From Halorubrum cibi (lineage in GTDB: Archaea; Halobacteriota; Halobacteria; Halobacteriales; Haloferacaceae), in the NCBI RefSeq assembly GCF_900182635.1, contig NZ_FXTD01000001.1, forward strand, positions 124,001-188,000: a stretch of DNA of 64,000 bases, given 5' to 3'. Positions 51,839 through 60,705 of this stretch are shown here, in pieces; the stretch's first letter is position 1, and each line of letters starts with the position of its first letter. The notes below the pieces were generated by a model. It saw only the letters and a program-made list of their open reading frames with translations. It was not told where the DNA came from and did no database searches. The position numbers were made by a program, and so were the translations under genes.

Positions 51839-54688
51839 ATGCCAACGGGGATCGTCGGGGAGTTCCTCGAACTCAAGGAGGGGACGGACGCGGACGTCCT
51901 CGCGATGCAGTGCGGCGACTTCTACGAGTTCTTCGCCGACGACGCCGAGCTGGTCGCCGACGAGCTCGACCTGACGGTCTCACAGAAGTCCTCGCACGGG
52001 TCGTCGTACCCGATGGCGGGCGTCCCGCTCTCGGAGCTGACGCCGTACCTGAAGGCGCTCGTCGAGCGCGGTTACCGGGTCGCCGTCGCGGACCAGTACG
52101 AGACGGACGACGGTCACGCGAGGGAGATAACCCGAGTCGTCACGCCCGGTACCCTGCTCGAGACGAGCGACGACGACGCGCGATACCTCGCGACCGTGGT
52201 GCGCGGCGGCGATGGCGCGGGGCGCGGCACCGGCGGGAGCGGAAGCGGCGTGAACGGCGAGGGGCGCCGGAAAGACGGCGGAGACGCCGACGACGGCCCC
52301 TACGGCGTCGCGTTCGCGGACGTCACCACCGGCCGCTTCCTCGCGGCCGAGCTCGCCGACCGGGGCGACCTCCGCGCGGAGCTGTACCGCTTCGATCCCG
52401 CGGAGGTGTTGCCCGGTCCCGACCTCCGGAACGACGACGCCTTCCTCGGCGCGGTCCGCGAGGACCTCTCGGGGTCCGTCTCCGTCTTCGACGCGGAGGC
52501 GTTCGCGTCGGGGCGGGCGGCCCACGCGGTCCGCGAGCAGTTCGGGGCGGAGACCGCGGACAGCGTCGGGCTCGACTCCGACCCCGCGACGCGGGCGGCC
52601 GGCGCGGCGCTGTCGTACGTGGCCGAGACGGGCGCGGGCGTGCTCGCGTCGATGACCCGGCTGACGACGTACGCCGCGGCGGACCACGTCGAGCTCGACG
52701 CGACGACTCAGCGCAACCTCGAACTGACGGAGACGATGCGCGGCGACGCCGACGGGACGCTCTTCGACGCCGTCGACCACACGGTCACCGCCGCGGGCGG
52801 GCGACTGCTCCGCGAGTGGCTCACGCGCCCGAAGCGCGACCGCGACGGGCTGGACCGCCGACTCGATTCGGTGGAGGCGCTCGCGTCCGCGGCGCTCGCT
52901 CGCGATCGACTCCGCGAGACGCTCGGCGACGCCTACGACCTCGAGCGGCTGGCCGCCCGAACGACGAGCGGGAGCGCAGGCGCGCGGGAGCTGTCGTCGG
53001 TCCGGGACACCCTCGCGCTGTTGCCGGCGCTCGCGGAGGCGGTGGCGGGGACGCCGCTCGCCGACTCGCCGGTCGCCGAGGTCCTCCGGCGGCCGGACCG
53101 CGCCCGCGCCCGCGACCTCCACGACGAGCTGGACGGGGCGCTCGCGGAGGACCCGCCGAAGACGAAGACCGAGGGCGGGCTGTTCCGGAAGGGATACGAC
53201 CCGGAACTCGACGACCTCATCGAGCGCCACGAGGAGGCGCTCGAGTGGCTCGACACCCTCGCCGAGCGCGAGAAGCGGCGACACGGGCTCTCACACGTCA
53301 CCGTCGACCGCAACAAGACGGACGGCTACTACATCCAGGTGGGGAAATCGGTCGCCGACGGGGTGCCGGAACACTACCGGGAGATCAAGACGCTGAAGAA
53401 CTCGAAGCGGTTCGTCACCGACGAGCTGGAGGAGCGCGAACGCGAGGTGCTTCGGCTGGAGGGGGCGCGCGGCGACCTGGAGTACGAGCTGTTCGAGGAG
53501 CTGCGCGAGCGGGTCGCCGGGGCGGCGACGCTGTTACAGGACGTCGGCCGGACGTTCGCGGAGCTGGACGCGCTCGCGTCGCTCGCGACCCACGCCGCGG
53601 GCAACGACTGGACCCGTCCGACGCTGACCGAGTCGCGAACGCTCTCGATCGAGGCGGGCCGCCATCCGGTGGTCGAGCGGACGACCGACTTCGTCCCGAA
53701 CGACCTCGAACTCGACGGAGAGCGCGGCTTCCTGATCGTCACGGGGCCGAACATGAGCGGGAAATCGACGTACATGCGGCAGGCGGCACTTATCCAACTG
53801 CTCGCGCAGGCGGGATCGTTCGTCCCGGCGCGCTCGGCCGAGATCGGACTCGTCGACGGGATCTATACTCGCGTGGGCGCGCTCGACGAACTGGCACAGG
53901 GTCGGTCGACGTTCATGGTCGAGATGCAGGAGCTGTCGAACATCCTCCACTCCGCGACCGAGGAGTCGCTCGTCATTCTCGACGAGGTCGGCCGCGGCAC
54001 CGCGACATACGACGGGATCTCGATCGCCTGGGCGGCCACGGAGTACCTCCACAACGAGGTGCGCGCCCGGACCCTGTTTGCGACCCACTACCACGAGCTG
54101 ACGACGCTCGCGGACCACCTCCCGCGCGTCGCGAACGTCCACGTCGCGGTCGACGAGCGCGACGGGGACGTGACGTTCCTCCGGACGGTGCGGGACGGAC
54201 CGACGAACCGCTCGTACGGCGTCCACGTCGCCGACCTCGCGGGCGTTCCCGAGCCGGTGGTCGACCGCGCCGACCGGGTGCTCGACCGACTCCGCGAGGA
54301 GAAGGCGATCGAGGCGAAAGGGTCCGCGGACGGCCCGCGGGACGGGGTCGACGGATCGGCGACGAAACAGGCCGTCTTCGACCTCTCGACCGGGTCGTTC
54401 GCGGGGAGCGAGGACGAAGCGAGCGGCGCGCGAAACGGGGACGAAGCGAGCGGCGAACGGAACGCGGACGGACCCGACCGTGACGACGGAAGAAACCGCG
54501 GGGACGGATCGGTCGGCACGACGACCGCGCCCGTCGAGGAAGCACGGCCGAACGATCGGCCGCAACTCGACCCGGAGACGCGCGCGGTGATCGAGGAGCT
54601 GGCCGACGTCGACGTCGCGTCGACCGCGCCGGTGGAGTTGCTCTCGCGGGTCAAGGAGTGGCAGGATCGACTCGACGAGGGGGAGTGA
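51839..54688 (+). CDS. mutS: DNA mismatch repair protein MutS1
   Basis: A 949-residue MutS. The mismatch-recognition FxE (CGDFYEFFADDAEL, near residue 27) is preceded by a shorter-than-usual N-terminus. Connector and lever domains follow, with a Gly/Ser-rich insert (about 125-150) after VVRGGDG. The ATPase domain has Walker A TGPNMSGKSTYMRQ (near 638), Walker B LVILDEVGRGT (near 713) and the ATHYHELT signature. An acidic low-complexity insert precedes the C-terminal helices. Its partner mutL is not in the window. Confidence 0.95.
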   Translation: MPTGIVGEFLELKEGTDADVLAMQCGDFYEFFADDAELVADELDLTVSQKSSHGSSYPMAGVPLSELTPYLKALVERGYRVAVADQYETDDGHAREITRVVTPGTLLETSDDDARYLATVVRGGDGAGRGTGGSGSGVNGEGRRKDGGDADDGPYGVAFADVTTGRFLAAELADRGDLRAELYRFDPAEVLPGPDLRNDDAFLGAVREDLSGSVSVFDAEAFASGRAAHAVREQFGAETADSVGLDSDPATRAAGAALSYVAETGAGVLASMTRLTTYAAADHVELDATTQRNLELTETMRGDADGTLFDAVDHTVTAAGGRLLREWLTRPKRDRDGLDRRLDSVEALASAALARDRLRETLGDAYDLERLAARTTSGSAGARELSSVRDTLALLPALAEAVAGTPLADSPVAEVLRRPDRARARDLHDELDGALAEDPPKTKTEGGLFRKGYDPELDDLIERHEEALEWLDTLAEREKRRHGLSHVTVDRNKTDGYYIQVGKSVADGVPEHYREIKTLKNSKRFVTDELEEREREVLRLEGARGDLEYELFEELRERVAGAATLLQDVGRTFAELDALASLATHAAGNDWTRPTLTESRTLSIEAGRHPVVERTTDFVPNDLELDGERGFLIVTGPNMSGKSTYMRQAALIQLLAQAGSFVPARSAEIGLVDGIYTRVGALDELAQGRSTFMVEMQELSNILHSATEESLVILDEVGRGTATYDGISIAWAATEYLHNEVRARTLFATHYHELTTLADHLPRVANVHVAVDERDGDVTFLRTVRDGPTNRSYGVHVADLAGVPEPVVDRADRVLDRLREEKAIEAKGSADGPRDGVDGSATKQAVFDLSTGSFAGSEDEASGARNGDEASGERNADGPDRDDGRNRGDGSVGTTTAPVEEARPNDRPQLDPETRAVIEELADVDVASTAPVELLSRVKEWQDRLDEGE

Positions 54689-54795
54689 CTCCCCCGACCT
54701 CGCGCTCGAGGGACGGATTCGATGACCGTCGACGGGAGGAGCCGACGACCGCGTCTGACGTAAGAACTAATGTGTGACCTCGTCGTAACACGGGT

Positions 54796-55149
54796 ATGGG
54801 TATTATGAGCAAGATCCTCGGCGGGGGCGGACAGCGCTCCGTCGACGACTACGTCGAACTCGATATAGACGACTTCGCCGAGGCGAGCGCGGAGACGGGT
54901 ATGCAGGTACACATCGCCGAGATCGGCGACCAGAGCGACGTGATCCCGATCAAGGACGCGGTGTACGACGGCGACTTCGTCATCGCCGACATCACCCGCC
55001 ACTCCACGTCGGACCGGACCGTCGAACACATCATCGACGAGCTCCGCCAGGTTGCCGAGGAGGTCGACGGCGACATCGTCCAGAAGGGCGACGATCAGCT
55101 CGTGATCGCGCCGACCGGCGTCGCCGTCTCCCGTCGCAAGCTCTCCTGA
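54796..55149 (+). CDS. sepF: SepF cell-division protein
   Basis: A 117-residue SepF, the membrane anchor for FtsZ in archaea lacking FtsA. A short amphipathic N-terminus (MGIMSKILGGGG) targets the membrane; the SepF globular domain (about 35-115) follows, with VIPIKDAVYDGDFVIADIT and QVAEEVDGDIVQKGDDQLVIAP. ATG start (an internal ATG at codon 4 is possible). It sits 107 bp after mutS with its own promoter area; TAAGAACTAATG near 54761-54772 could include a TATA element. Confidence 0.93.
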   Translation: MGIMSKILGGGGQRSVDDYVELDIDDFAEASAETGMQVHIAEIGDQSDVIPIKDAVYDGDFVIADITRHSTSDRTVEHIIDELRQVAEEVDGDIVQKGDDQLVIAPTGVAVSRRKLS

Positions 55150-55289
55150 TCTCCCGTCGGACGTTCTCCTGAGCGCGGGCCGCTCGCGCGCGGGTGGGAA
55201 ACCGCCCAGCGAGCGCGCGGGTCGGCGATCGACGCTCTCGGCAGTCGAACCGTGTCATATATGCCGTCCTCGCGCCCATGGTAGGCTGA

Positions 55290-56096
55290 ATGGACGATCC
55301 GGTCCTACTCACAGGCGCGGGCGGGCGGGTCGGCCAGGCCATCCTCGATGGCATCGGCGAGGAGTACGATTGGCGCCTCCTCGACCGCGAGCCGCTCCCG
55401 GCCGCGAAGGTACCCGATCGGGTGACCGACGCCGACCAGTACGTCGCGGACATCACCGACGAGCGCGCCGTCCGCGAGGCCGTGCGGGGCGTGAACGCCG
55501 TGATCCACCTCGCGGGCGACCCGCGGAAGACCGCGCCGTGGGACTCCGTCCTCCGGAACAACATCGACGGGACGCAGGTCGTGATGCGCGCCGCTGCCGA
55601 GGCGGGCGTCGAGAAGTTCGCGTTCGCCTCCTCGAACCACGCCGTCGGCGGCTACGAGACCGACGACCGGACGCCCGACCTCTACCGCCCCGACGACGAC
55701 TACCGGCTCGACGGCGACGAACTCCCCCGACCGGGCAACCTCTACGGCGTCTCCAAGGCGACCGGCGAGTTCCTGGGCCGGTACTACCACGACGAGACCG
55801 GGATGTCCGTCGTCTGCGTCCGCATCGGCAACCTCACCAAGGACCACCCGCCGCGGGAGTACGAGCGCGGACAGGCGATGTGGCTCTCACACGGCGACTG
55901 CGCGCACCTCTTCGACCGCTGTCTCCGGGCCGACTACGGCTTCGAGATCGTCTACGGCATCTCCGATAACGACCGGAAGTACTACTCGATCGACCGCGCC
56001 CGCGAGGTCCTCGGATACGACCCGCAGGACAACTCCGCGAACTACACCTTCGAGGGCGAACCGATCGCCGAGGACCCGCCGACCGACGAGCCCTGA
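55290..56096 (+). CDS. azf: NAD-dependent glucose-6-phosphate dehydrogenase (Azf type)
   Basis: A 268-residue extended SDR very close in pattern to the Haloferax volcanii Azf enzyme, which starts the oxidative pentose phosphate route in haloarchaea. Rossmann motif LLTGAGGRVGQAIL (residues 5-18). Active-site YxxxK in NLYGVSKATGEFLGRYYHD (near 150). Substrate block RIGNLTKDHPPREYERG and YGISDNDRKYYSIDRAREVLGYDPQDN, strongly conserved in Azf. It is related to uronate dehydrogenases, so a different sugar is possible, but the match in the last block is convincing. Monocistronic. Confidence 0.9.
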   Translation: MDDPVLLTGAGGRVGQAILDGIGEEYDWRLLDREPLPAAKVPDRVTDADQYVADITDERAVREAVRGVNAVIHLAGDPRKTAPWDSVLRNNIDGTQVVMRAAAEAGVEKFAFASSNHAVGGYETDDRTPDLYRPDDDYRLDGDELPRPGNLYGVSKATGEFLGRYYHDETGMSVVCVRIGNLTKDHPPREYERGQAMWLSHGDCAHLFDRCLRADYGFEIVYGISDNDRKYYSIDRAREVLGYDPQDNSANYTFEGEPIAEDPPTDEP

Positions 56097-56191
56097 CGTC
56101 CCGTCCGTTCGATCGCTCTGCCCGTTCGACTGCTCTGCCCGTTCGATCGCTCCCGATGCGGCCGCTCGCTCGACGGATTCCTCCCTCCCGT

Positions 56192-56983
56192 TCACTCGAA
56201 GAGTCCCGACACGTCCCGTTGCTCGCGACGGTCGAGGTCGACGTGGTCGGCGATCCGCGCCGCGATCTGCGGGCGCGCTTCGGGTCGCCGGAGGAACGCG
56301 AACACGAGCTCCGTGACCTGCGTCCGGCCCGTCCCGCGTTCCTCACGCGCGAGCCTCGCCGCCGCCGACAGCGTCCCCTCGTCCCCGGCGTCGACCGCGG
56401 TCGCCAGCGCGGGTGCGGCGGAGAGCGTCGCCGCCAGATCGAGGTCCTCGAACCCGACCGCGACGCCGTGGACCCGGATCGGCGGCGGCTCGGTGGCGGC
56501 CGTCTCGGACGTTATATCGGCCGCCCCGGGATCGGCGACGAGCCGGCGACATCGCTCTCGCATCGGCTCGACCGCGATGCCGCGATACCCTTCATCGATC
56601 CCCTCGAGGAGGCTCACGGCGCGGCCGCCGTGGTCCGCGGCCTCGGATCGGTCCCCGTCTCGCGCGTGATCGGTCGCGGTCGCGACCGCGGCCAGCCCCC
56701 GAAGGAGCCGGTCGTCCCCGTGCTTGGTGTCGTCACCGTCGGCGTCGGTGTTGGGTTCGCGCCGGTCGAGACCCGGCCCGTCCCGATCGGTGAGTGCGCC
56801 CCGCGTCGACTCCCACAGACCGCGGGCCGCGAGGACGTGCCCGGCGTTGTACAGGGCGGCTCCCGCCTCGATCGCGGCGACGACCGGCCCCTCACGGTCG
56901 TCGTCACTGGCCTCGTGATCGTCACGGACGTCATCGCCACGGTCGCCACGGTTGCCACGGTCGCCACGGTCGTCGCGCGTCAC
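56192..56983 (-). CDS. DUF309-like acidic protein
   Basis: A 263-residue soluble protein. The N-terminus (1-35) is made of RGDRGN/RGD repeats encoded by 9-bp units. The helical DUF309-like domain follows (about 40-130; AIEAGAALYNAGHVLAARGLWES, then LLRGLAAVATATDHARDGD), where the usual HxxHExWE is reduced to GHVLAARGLWE. A second half has no known motif. Function unknown. The GTG start at 56983 was chosen because a TATA box (57007-57015) lies 28 nt upstream; the frame remains open further, but this would run across the promoter. Divergent from the antiporter gene. Confidence 0.7.
   Translation of the reverse strand: MTRDDRGDRGNRGDRGDDVRDDHEASDDDREGPVVAAIEAGAALYNAGHVLAARGLWESTRGALTDRDGPGLDRREPNTDADGDDTKHGDDRLLRGLAAVATATDHARDGDRSEAADHGGRAVSLLEGIDEGYRGIAVEPMRERCRRLVADPGAADITSETAATEPPPIRVHGVAVGFEDLDLAATLSAAPALATAVDAGDEGTLSAAARLAREERGTGRTQVTELVFAFLRRPEARPQIAARIADHVDLDRREQRDVSGLFE
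56931..56975 (-). repeat. 9-bp tandem repeats at the start of the DUF309-like gene
   Basis: Repeated GTCGCCACG / GTTGCCACG units (plus strand) encode the RGD-rich N-terminus. They are close to the start codon and likely variable in number. Confidence 0.7.
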
Positions 56984-57006
56984 GCCCGTCTCTCGGGCCG
57001 GGAGAC

Positions 57007-57015
57007 GAATAAATC
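57007..57015 (-). promoter_or_regulatory. TATA box of the DUF309-like gene
   Basis: The minus strand reads GATTTATTC, centred about 28 nt upstream of the GTG at 56983. It decides between several possible starts. Confidence 0.55.
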
Positions 57016-57047
57016 CCGAGTTCGGCCGCCGCCGAACCAACACGGTA

Positions 57048-58934
57048 ATGTGCGGTGGGTACAATAATCGGATAGACGTGTCAAGTAGCCTCCTGCCGAT
57101 CGTCGCGATCATCCTCGTTTCGGGGCTCGGCGTACAGCTGCTCGCACACCGGCTGAAGGTCCCGAGCGTGGTGTTCTATCTCCTGATCGGTGTCGTTCTG
57201 GGTCCGGAAGTGCTCGGACTCGTGACGCTGGATACGTTCGGAGACGGCCTCGAGATCATCGTCGGCCTCAGCGTCGCGATCATCGTCTTCGAGGGGGCGT
57301 TCGCGCTGCGGATCGACCGGATCCGACGTGCCTCGACGGTGTCGCTCCGGCTGGTCACGGTCAGCGCGGCCGTGATGTTCCTCGGAACCGCGGTCGCGGT
57401 CCGCACCCTCGAGGGGGCCACTTGGGAGATCGCGCTGCTCATCGGGGCGCTGCTCGTCGCGACCGGCCCGACGGTGATCACGCCGATACTCGAGGTCGTC
57501 CGGGTTAGAGACCACGTCGCGACCGCCTTGGAGACCGAGGGGATCGTCAACGACGTGACCGCGGCGATCGTCGCGGTGGTCGTCTTCGAGACGCTGCTGC
57601 TCGACGACCTCGGCGTACCGGCGACGCTCGTGTCGTTCGTCCAGCGGTTCGGCACCGGCGTCGCCGCGGGGGTGCTCGCGACGGTCGTCATCTACCTCCT
57701 CCTGGACAGCGAGTTGGTTCCCGAACGCGACGTTCAGGCGTCGCAGTTCCTCGTGTTGGCCGCGGCGGTCGGGTCGTTCGCGGCCGCCGAGGCCGTCGCG
57801 GCCGAGGCGGGGATCGCCGCGGCGGCGACGAGCGGGATGCTGCTCGGGAACGCCGACATCGACAACAGGGAGGAGATCGAGCGGTTCGCACAGAACACGA
57901 CGCTCATCGTGCTCTCGTTCGTGTTCATCTCGCTCGCCGCGCTGATCGACGTGGAGGCGATACTCGGGCTCGGCGTCGGCGCGATCGGGCTAGTCCTCGT
58001 GATCATGCTCGTGTTGCGTCCGCTGGGGGCGTTCATCGCCACCTTCGGCGTCGAGCGGTTCACGCGGGCGGAGCGGCTGTTCGTCGCGGCCGTCGGCCCG
58101 CGCGGGATCATCCCGGCGAGCGTGGCGACGCTCTTCGCCATCGAGCTGGAGCTGGCGGGGAACGTCGCGGCCGGGCAGCTGCTCGTCGGGACGGTCTTCG
58201 CCGTCATCTTCGCGACGGTCGCGATCGAGGCGGGACTGGCGCGGCAGATCGGCGAGTACCTCGGAGTGTCACCAATGCGTACGATAATCATCGGCGGGGG
58301 TCGGATCGGCCAGGCGCTCGCCACACGACTGGAGAACAGGGGCGAATTCGTCGTCATCGTCGAGTCCGACGAGGACGTGGTCGAGCAAGCGCGCGCGGAG
58401 GGATATACCGTTCACGAGGGCGACGGCAGCGAGGCGGAGGCGTTGCGAAAGGCCGGCATCGAGGACGCGAAGCGGTTCGTCACGACGACGGGCGACGACG
58501 ACATCAACCTCCTCGCGTGCCAGCTCGCCATCACCAAGTTCGGCGTCGCGTCGGTGTACTCCCGCGTGAACGAGCCGGAGAACGTCGACGCGTTCGAGAG
58601 CATCGGCGTCGAGGCCATCGACGCCTCGACGGCGACGGCAGTGGCCATCGACGACGAGATCGAGCGCCCGGCGCTCACCCACTGGATGAACGAACTCGGC
58701 GACAGCCACGACGTCCAGGAGGTCGAGGTGACCTCCGAGGCGTTCGCCGGCAAGAGCATTCGGGACCTCAACTCGGACATCCCCGACGGGGTGTTCGTCG
58801 CCGTCGTCAGCCGGGACGGCGAGAACCACGTGCCGTCGGCGGACAGCGTGCTCGAGTACGGGGACCACGTCACGTTCATCGGCAACGCCGACGGCGTCAA
58901 GCGGGCGATGAACCGGTTCCATCCACACGACTAG
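57048..58934 (+). CDS. CPA-type cation/proton antiporter with TrkA (RCK) domains
   Basis: A 628-residue protein. Antiporter part (about 1-400, 11-13 TM helices) with VPSVVFYLLIGVVLGPEVLGL, the TGPTVITPI unwound-helix motif and ETEGIVNDVTAAIVAVVVFE, where Glu/Asp residues take part in cation exchange. A cytoplasmic TrkA-N domain with NAD motif IIIGGGRIGQALATRL (near 415) follows, then a TrkA-C domain ending in DHVTFIGNADGVKRAM. It exchanges Na+ or K+ for H+, gated by a nucleotide. Start: ATG at 57048 or the GTG at 57078 (VSSSLLPIV). It ends 51 bp before the convergent lipoprotein gene. Confidence 0.9.
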   Translation: MCGGYNNRIDVSSSLLPIVAIILVSGLGVQLLAHRLKVPSVVFYLLIGVVLGPEVLGLVTLDTFGDGLEIIVGLSVAIIVFEGAFALRIDRIRRASTVSLRLVTVSAAVMFLGTAVAVRTLEGATWEIALLIGALLVATGPTVITPILEVVRVRDHVATALETEGIVNDVTAAIVAVVVFETLLLDDLGVPATLVSFVQRFGTGVAAGVLATVVIYLLLDSELVPERDVQASQFLVLAAAVGSFAAAEAVAAEAGIAAAATSGMLLGNADIDNREEIERFAQNTTLIVLSFVFISLAALIDVEAILGLGVGAIGLVLVIMLVLRPLGAFIATFGVERFTRAERLFVAAVGPRGIIPASVATLFAIELELAGNVAAGQLLVGTVFAVIFATVAIEAGLARQIGEYLGVSPMRTIIIGGGRIGQALATRLENRGEFVVIVESDEDVVEQARAEGYTVHEGDGSEAEALRKAGIEDAKRFVTTTGDDDINLLACQLAITKFGVASVYSRVNEPENVDAFESIGVEAIDASTATAVAIDDEIERPALTHWMNELGDSHDVQEVEVTSEAFAGKSIRDLNSDIPDGVFVAVVSRDGENHVPSADSVLEYGDHVTFIGNADGVKRAMNRFHPHD

Positions 58935-58985
58935 GCCGTCGGGAGTCGGCGTTCCAAGGCGAAAGCTCCTCAGGGCGGGAGGACG

Positions 58986-59576
58986 TCAACCGCCGGTTTC
59001 AGCGTCGGTAGGGATCTCGAATTCGAGTCGGCCGTCGAGGACGTGTGTTCGGTCGGTCAGCCCCGATTCGACGAGTTCGACGGTGTTTTCGACGACACAG
59101 CGATGGGCTGACTCCGGCCATCGGGTGACCGGAAGATCGATGAATACGGTCTCGTCGGCGACTTCGCCGAACCGATGGACTTCGACGACCGCGGCCGTCC
59201 CCTCTCGGAACAGCGACACGGACGGATGTGGTTCGTGGTCACCCATGAACGGGCCTTGAAGCGAGACCCGTGGCGGGGTGCCGTCGCCGCCGAGTGCCAC
59301 GAACCGCTGTGTGAGCGACTGGAGTTCGGTCTCTTCAGGATGCGAGATCGACGTGTGGAAGTGTTTCGGCAGTGGGGCAAACCTCGGGTCAACGCCCACC
59401 GTGGCGAGATCGTCGCCGTCTCCGCGAAACTCGAGATACTTCCCGTCATCCCGGGGACCGTCGTCGGTCTGTACCGTCGGATCCGCGTGTTCGATCCGGG
59501 ATTCGACGGCACTACACCCCGCAGCGGTGGTGGAGGCGGCGGTCAGTGCGGACGCGAGGAATGCGCGACGGCGCAT
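58986..59576 (-). CDS. Tat-exported lipoprotein, unknown function
   Basis: A 196-residue protein starting MRRRAFLASALTAASTTAAGC, i.e. a Tat-type signal with a lipobox-like TAAGC (Cys near residue 21). The mature part has no motif I know; it includes FAPLPKHFHTSISHPEET and EVHRFGEVADETVFIDL. The frame is open for 53 codons upstream, but MRRRAF is the obvious signal start. It stands alone in a lower-GC segment between the antiporter and tRNA-Arg genes that may be a remnant of integrated DNA. Confidence 0.7.
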   Translation of the reverse strand: MRRRAFLASALTAASTTAAGCSAVESRIEHADPTVQTDDGPRDDGKYLEFRGDGDDLATVGVDPRFAPLPKHFHTSISHPEETELQSLTQRFVALGGDGTPPRVSLQGPFMGDHEPHPSVSLFREGTAAVVEVHRFGEVADETVFIDLPVTRWPESAHRCVVENTVELVESGLTDRTHVLDGRLEFEIPTDAETGG

Positions 59577-59750
59577 AGCCGGCGGTTTCGATCGTAGCAG
59601 TAATGGCTTTGTTGAAATCCGATCCTTCGGATGTAACGCGAATTGAAACGGTCGGTATACCTCGAGTGCGAACGTGTTGATCCGGCAACGTTCCGATTTC
59701 CTGATAGACCCCCAATAACAGTTATCCCGGATCACGGTGTACTATTGGGT

Positions 59751-60029
59751 ATGGGAGAACTCGAAACGGAGGAGGAGAAAACACGAGCGGAGATCGCTAC
59801 CTATCTCCGGGACTTGGCTGACCAACTTGACAGTGGCGGGAACGTGACTCTCGATCTCGGGGGAACGGGAGTACAGTTAGACCCGACAGAGCCTGTAACC
59901 TTCAAACTCGAGGGCGAATCAGACTGGTCTGAAGGGGATACAGAGGCCAAACAGAGTATCGAGTTTGAACTGGTATGGTGGCGGGAAGCCGCCACTGCTG
60001 AGGAGGGGGAGTTAGACATTCAAGAGTAA
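59751..60029 (+). CDS. Amphi-Trp domain protein
   Basis: A 92-residue protein with the layout of the haloarchaeal amphi-Trp domain. A charged helix (MGELETEEEKTRAEIATYLRD) is followed by DQLDSGGNVTLDLGG and a beta strand with VTFKLEGESDW; the terminal strand is KQSIEFELVWWREA with a Trp pair. It probably acts in the cytoplasm; function unknown. Codons are less GC-rich than in housekeeping neighbours. The ATG at 59751 fits the domain; the frame extends upstream another 36 codons without protein-like character. Confidence 0.7.
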   Translation: MGELETEEEKTRAEIATYLRDLADQLDSGGNVTLDLGGTGVQLDPTEPVTFKLEGESDWSEGDTEAKQSIEFELVWWREAATAEEGELDIQE

Positions 60030-60146
60030 CTTTACGCTCATTTTTCGAGTCATGCTGATAGACCGATACGGGAATTCAATGGTCCGTCCCTGATCTGTAC
60101 TGACCGATCTGGTCCCACGGAGAACGTACACGAGTTGTTCTATAGC

Positions 60147-60158
60147 GTCCTGACGGAG
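60147..60158. repeat. Copy 1 of the tRNA-Arg 3' end
   Basis: GTCCTGACGGAG, identical to the last 12 nt of tRNA-Arg as read on the plus strand (60361-60372). It shares AGCGTCCTGACGGAG with copy 2. It may be a relic attachment site or a target duplication. Confidence 0.7.
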
Positions 60159-60295
60159 TCCCACGCGAGCGGAGCGAGGGCGATCGAAGGGAGCCCTCGA
60201 AAGTGAGCGGCGAAGCCGCGAACGAGCGAGCGTGGGGCACGTTAGGACGCGAACGCGGCGGCTGTCGAACGAAGTGAGACAGCCGCAAAGTGAGC

Positions 60296-60307
60296 GTCCT
60301 GACGGAG
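60296..60307. repeat. Copy 2 of the tRNA-Arg 3' end
   Basis: GTCCTGACGGAG again, 149 bp from copy 1 and 65 bp from the true tRNA end. Direct orientation relative to both. Confidence 0.7.
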
Positions 60308-60360
60308 TTTTCGGACACACGCACGGCTCGCGATGCTCGCCGTTTGGTGTGTCCGAAAAC
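60307..60360. repeat. Perfect 14-bp stem hairpin abutting tRNA-Arg
   Basis: GTTTTCGGACACAC (60307-60320) pairs perfectly with GTGTGTCCGAAAAC (60347-60360). The 26-nt loop holds a further 5-bp stem. It starts where the tRNA ends (minus strand), so in the precursor RNA it would be a 3' trailer hairpin. Confidence 0.8.
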
Positions 60361-60432
60361 GTCCTGACGGAGATTTGAACTCCGGTCCCTGGCTCCGCAA
60401 GCCAAGAGGATAGTCCACTACCCTACCAGGAC
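60360..60432 (-). tRNA. tRNA-Arg, anticodon GCG
   Basis: A 73-nt cloverleaf on the minus strand. The acceptor stem GTCCTGG pairs with TCAGGAC (one G-U). The D arm has A14 and the GG pair. The anticodon stem TTGGC/GCCAG holds the loop TTGCGGA, i.e. anticodon GCG reading CGC/CGU. A 4-nt variable loop follows; the T arm is CGGAG-TTCAAAT-CTCCG. Discriminator G; CCA is not encoded. No intron. Confidence 0.93.
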
Positions 60433-60453
60433 TCGATTACACGTATCGCCGAG

Positions 60454-60462
60454 ATACTTAAG
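60454..60462 (-). promoter_or_regulatory. TATA box of tRNA-Arg
   Basis: The minus strand reads CTTAAGTAT, centred about 26 nt upstream of the tRNA 5' end. Confidence 0.6.
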
Positions 60463-60705
60463 ACGGTTACGGTCCGTCGTGCGCCGTGCCCGACGGTCGC
60501 ACGGATCGATCGAGACGCGGCCGGGGCCGACGCCGACCGGCCGGTGGCGACGACTGAACGTTTTTGTACCGAACCGGGACGAGTGCGGGGTATGCCGAGC
60601 GAAAACGCGACCCGAAAGCGGGCGGAGGACGCGACCGGCGAGGGCACGGAAACGACGCAAGGACAACGCTTATCCGCGGAGTCGACGACCCTATCAGGTA
60701 CGCGT

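Larger units (their letters stand above)
60030..60359. other. Hairpin-rich intergenic region next to tRNA-Arg
   Basis: No gene is seen. It contains two extra copies of the tRNA 3' end (60147-60158 and 60296-60307) and three compact hairpin modules. One: CCCACGC 60160-60166 pairs with 60230-60236 and encloses two hairpins. Two: AGGACGC 60244-60250 pairs with 60294-60300 and encloses a 9-bp stem. Three: a 14-bp perfect stem, 60307-60320 with 60347-60360. Confidence 0.75.

Noticed and set aside
51910-54483. An 857-codon open frame in another plus-strand frame of mutS
   Set aside because: The translation is dominated by Arg/Gly/Pro repeats, typical of a shifted frame in GC-rich DNA; mutS itself has all motifs.
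60147-60360. CRISPR-like spacing of repeats near tRNA-Arg
   Set aside because: Only three copies with unequal, palindromic intervals, one copy being part of the tRNA; no cas genes nearby.
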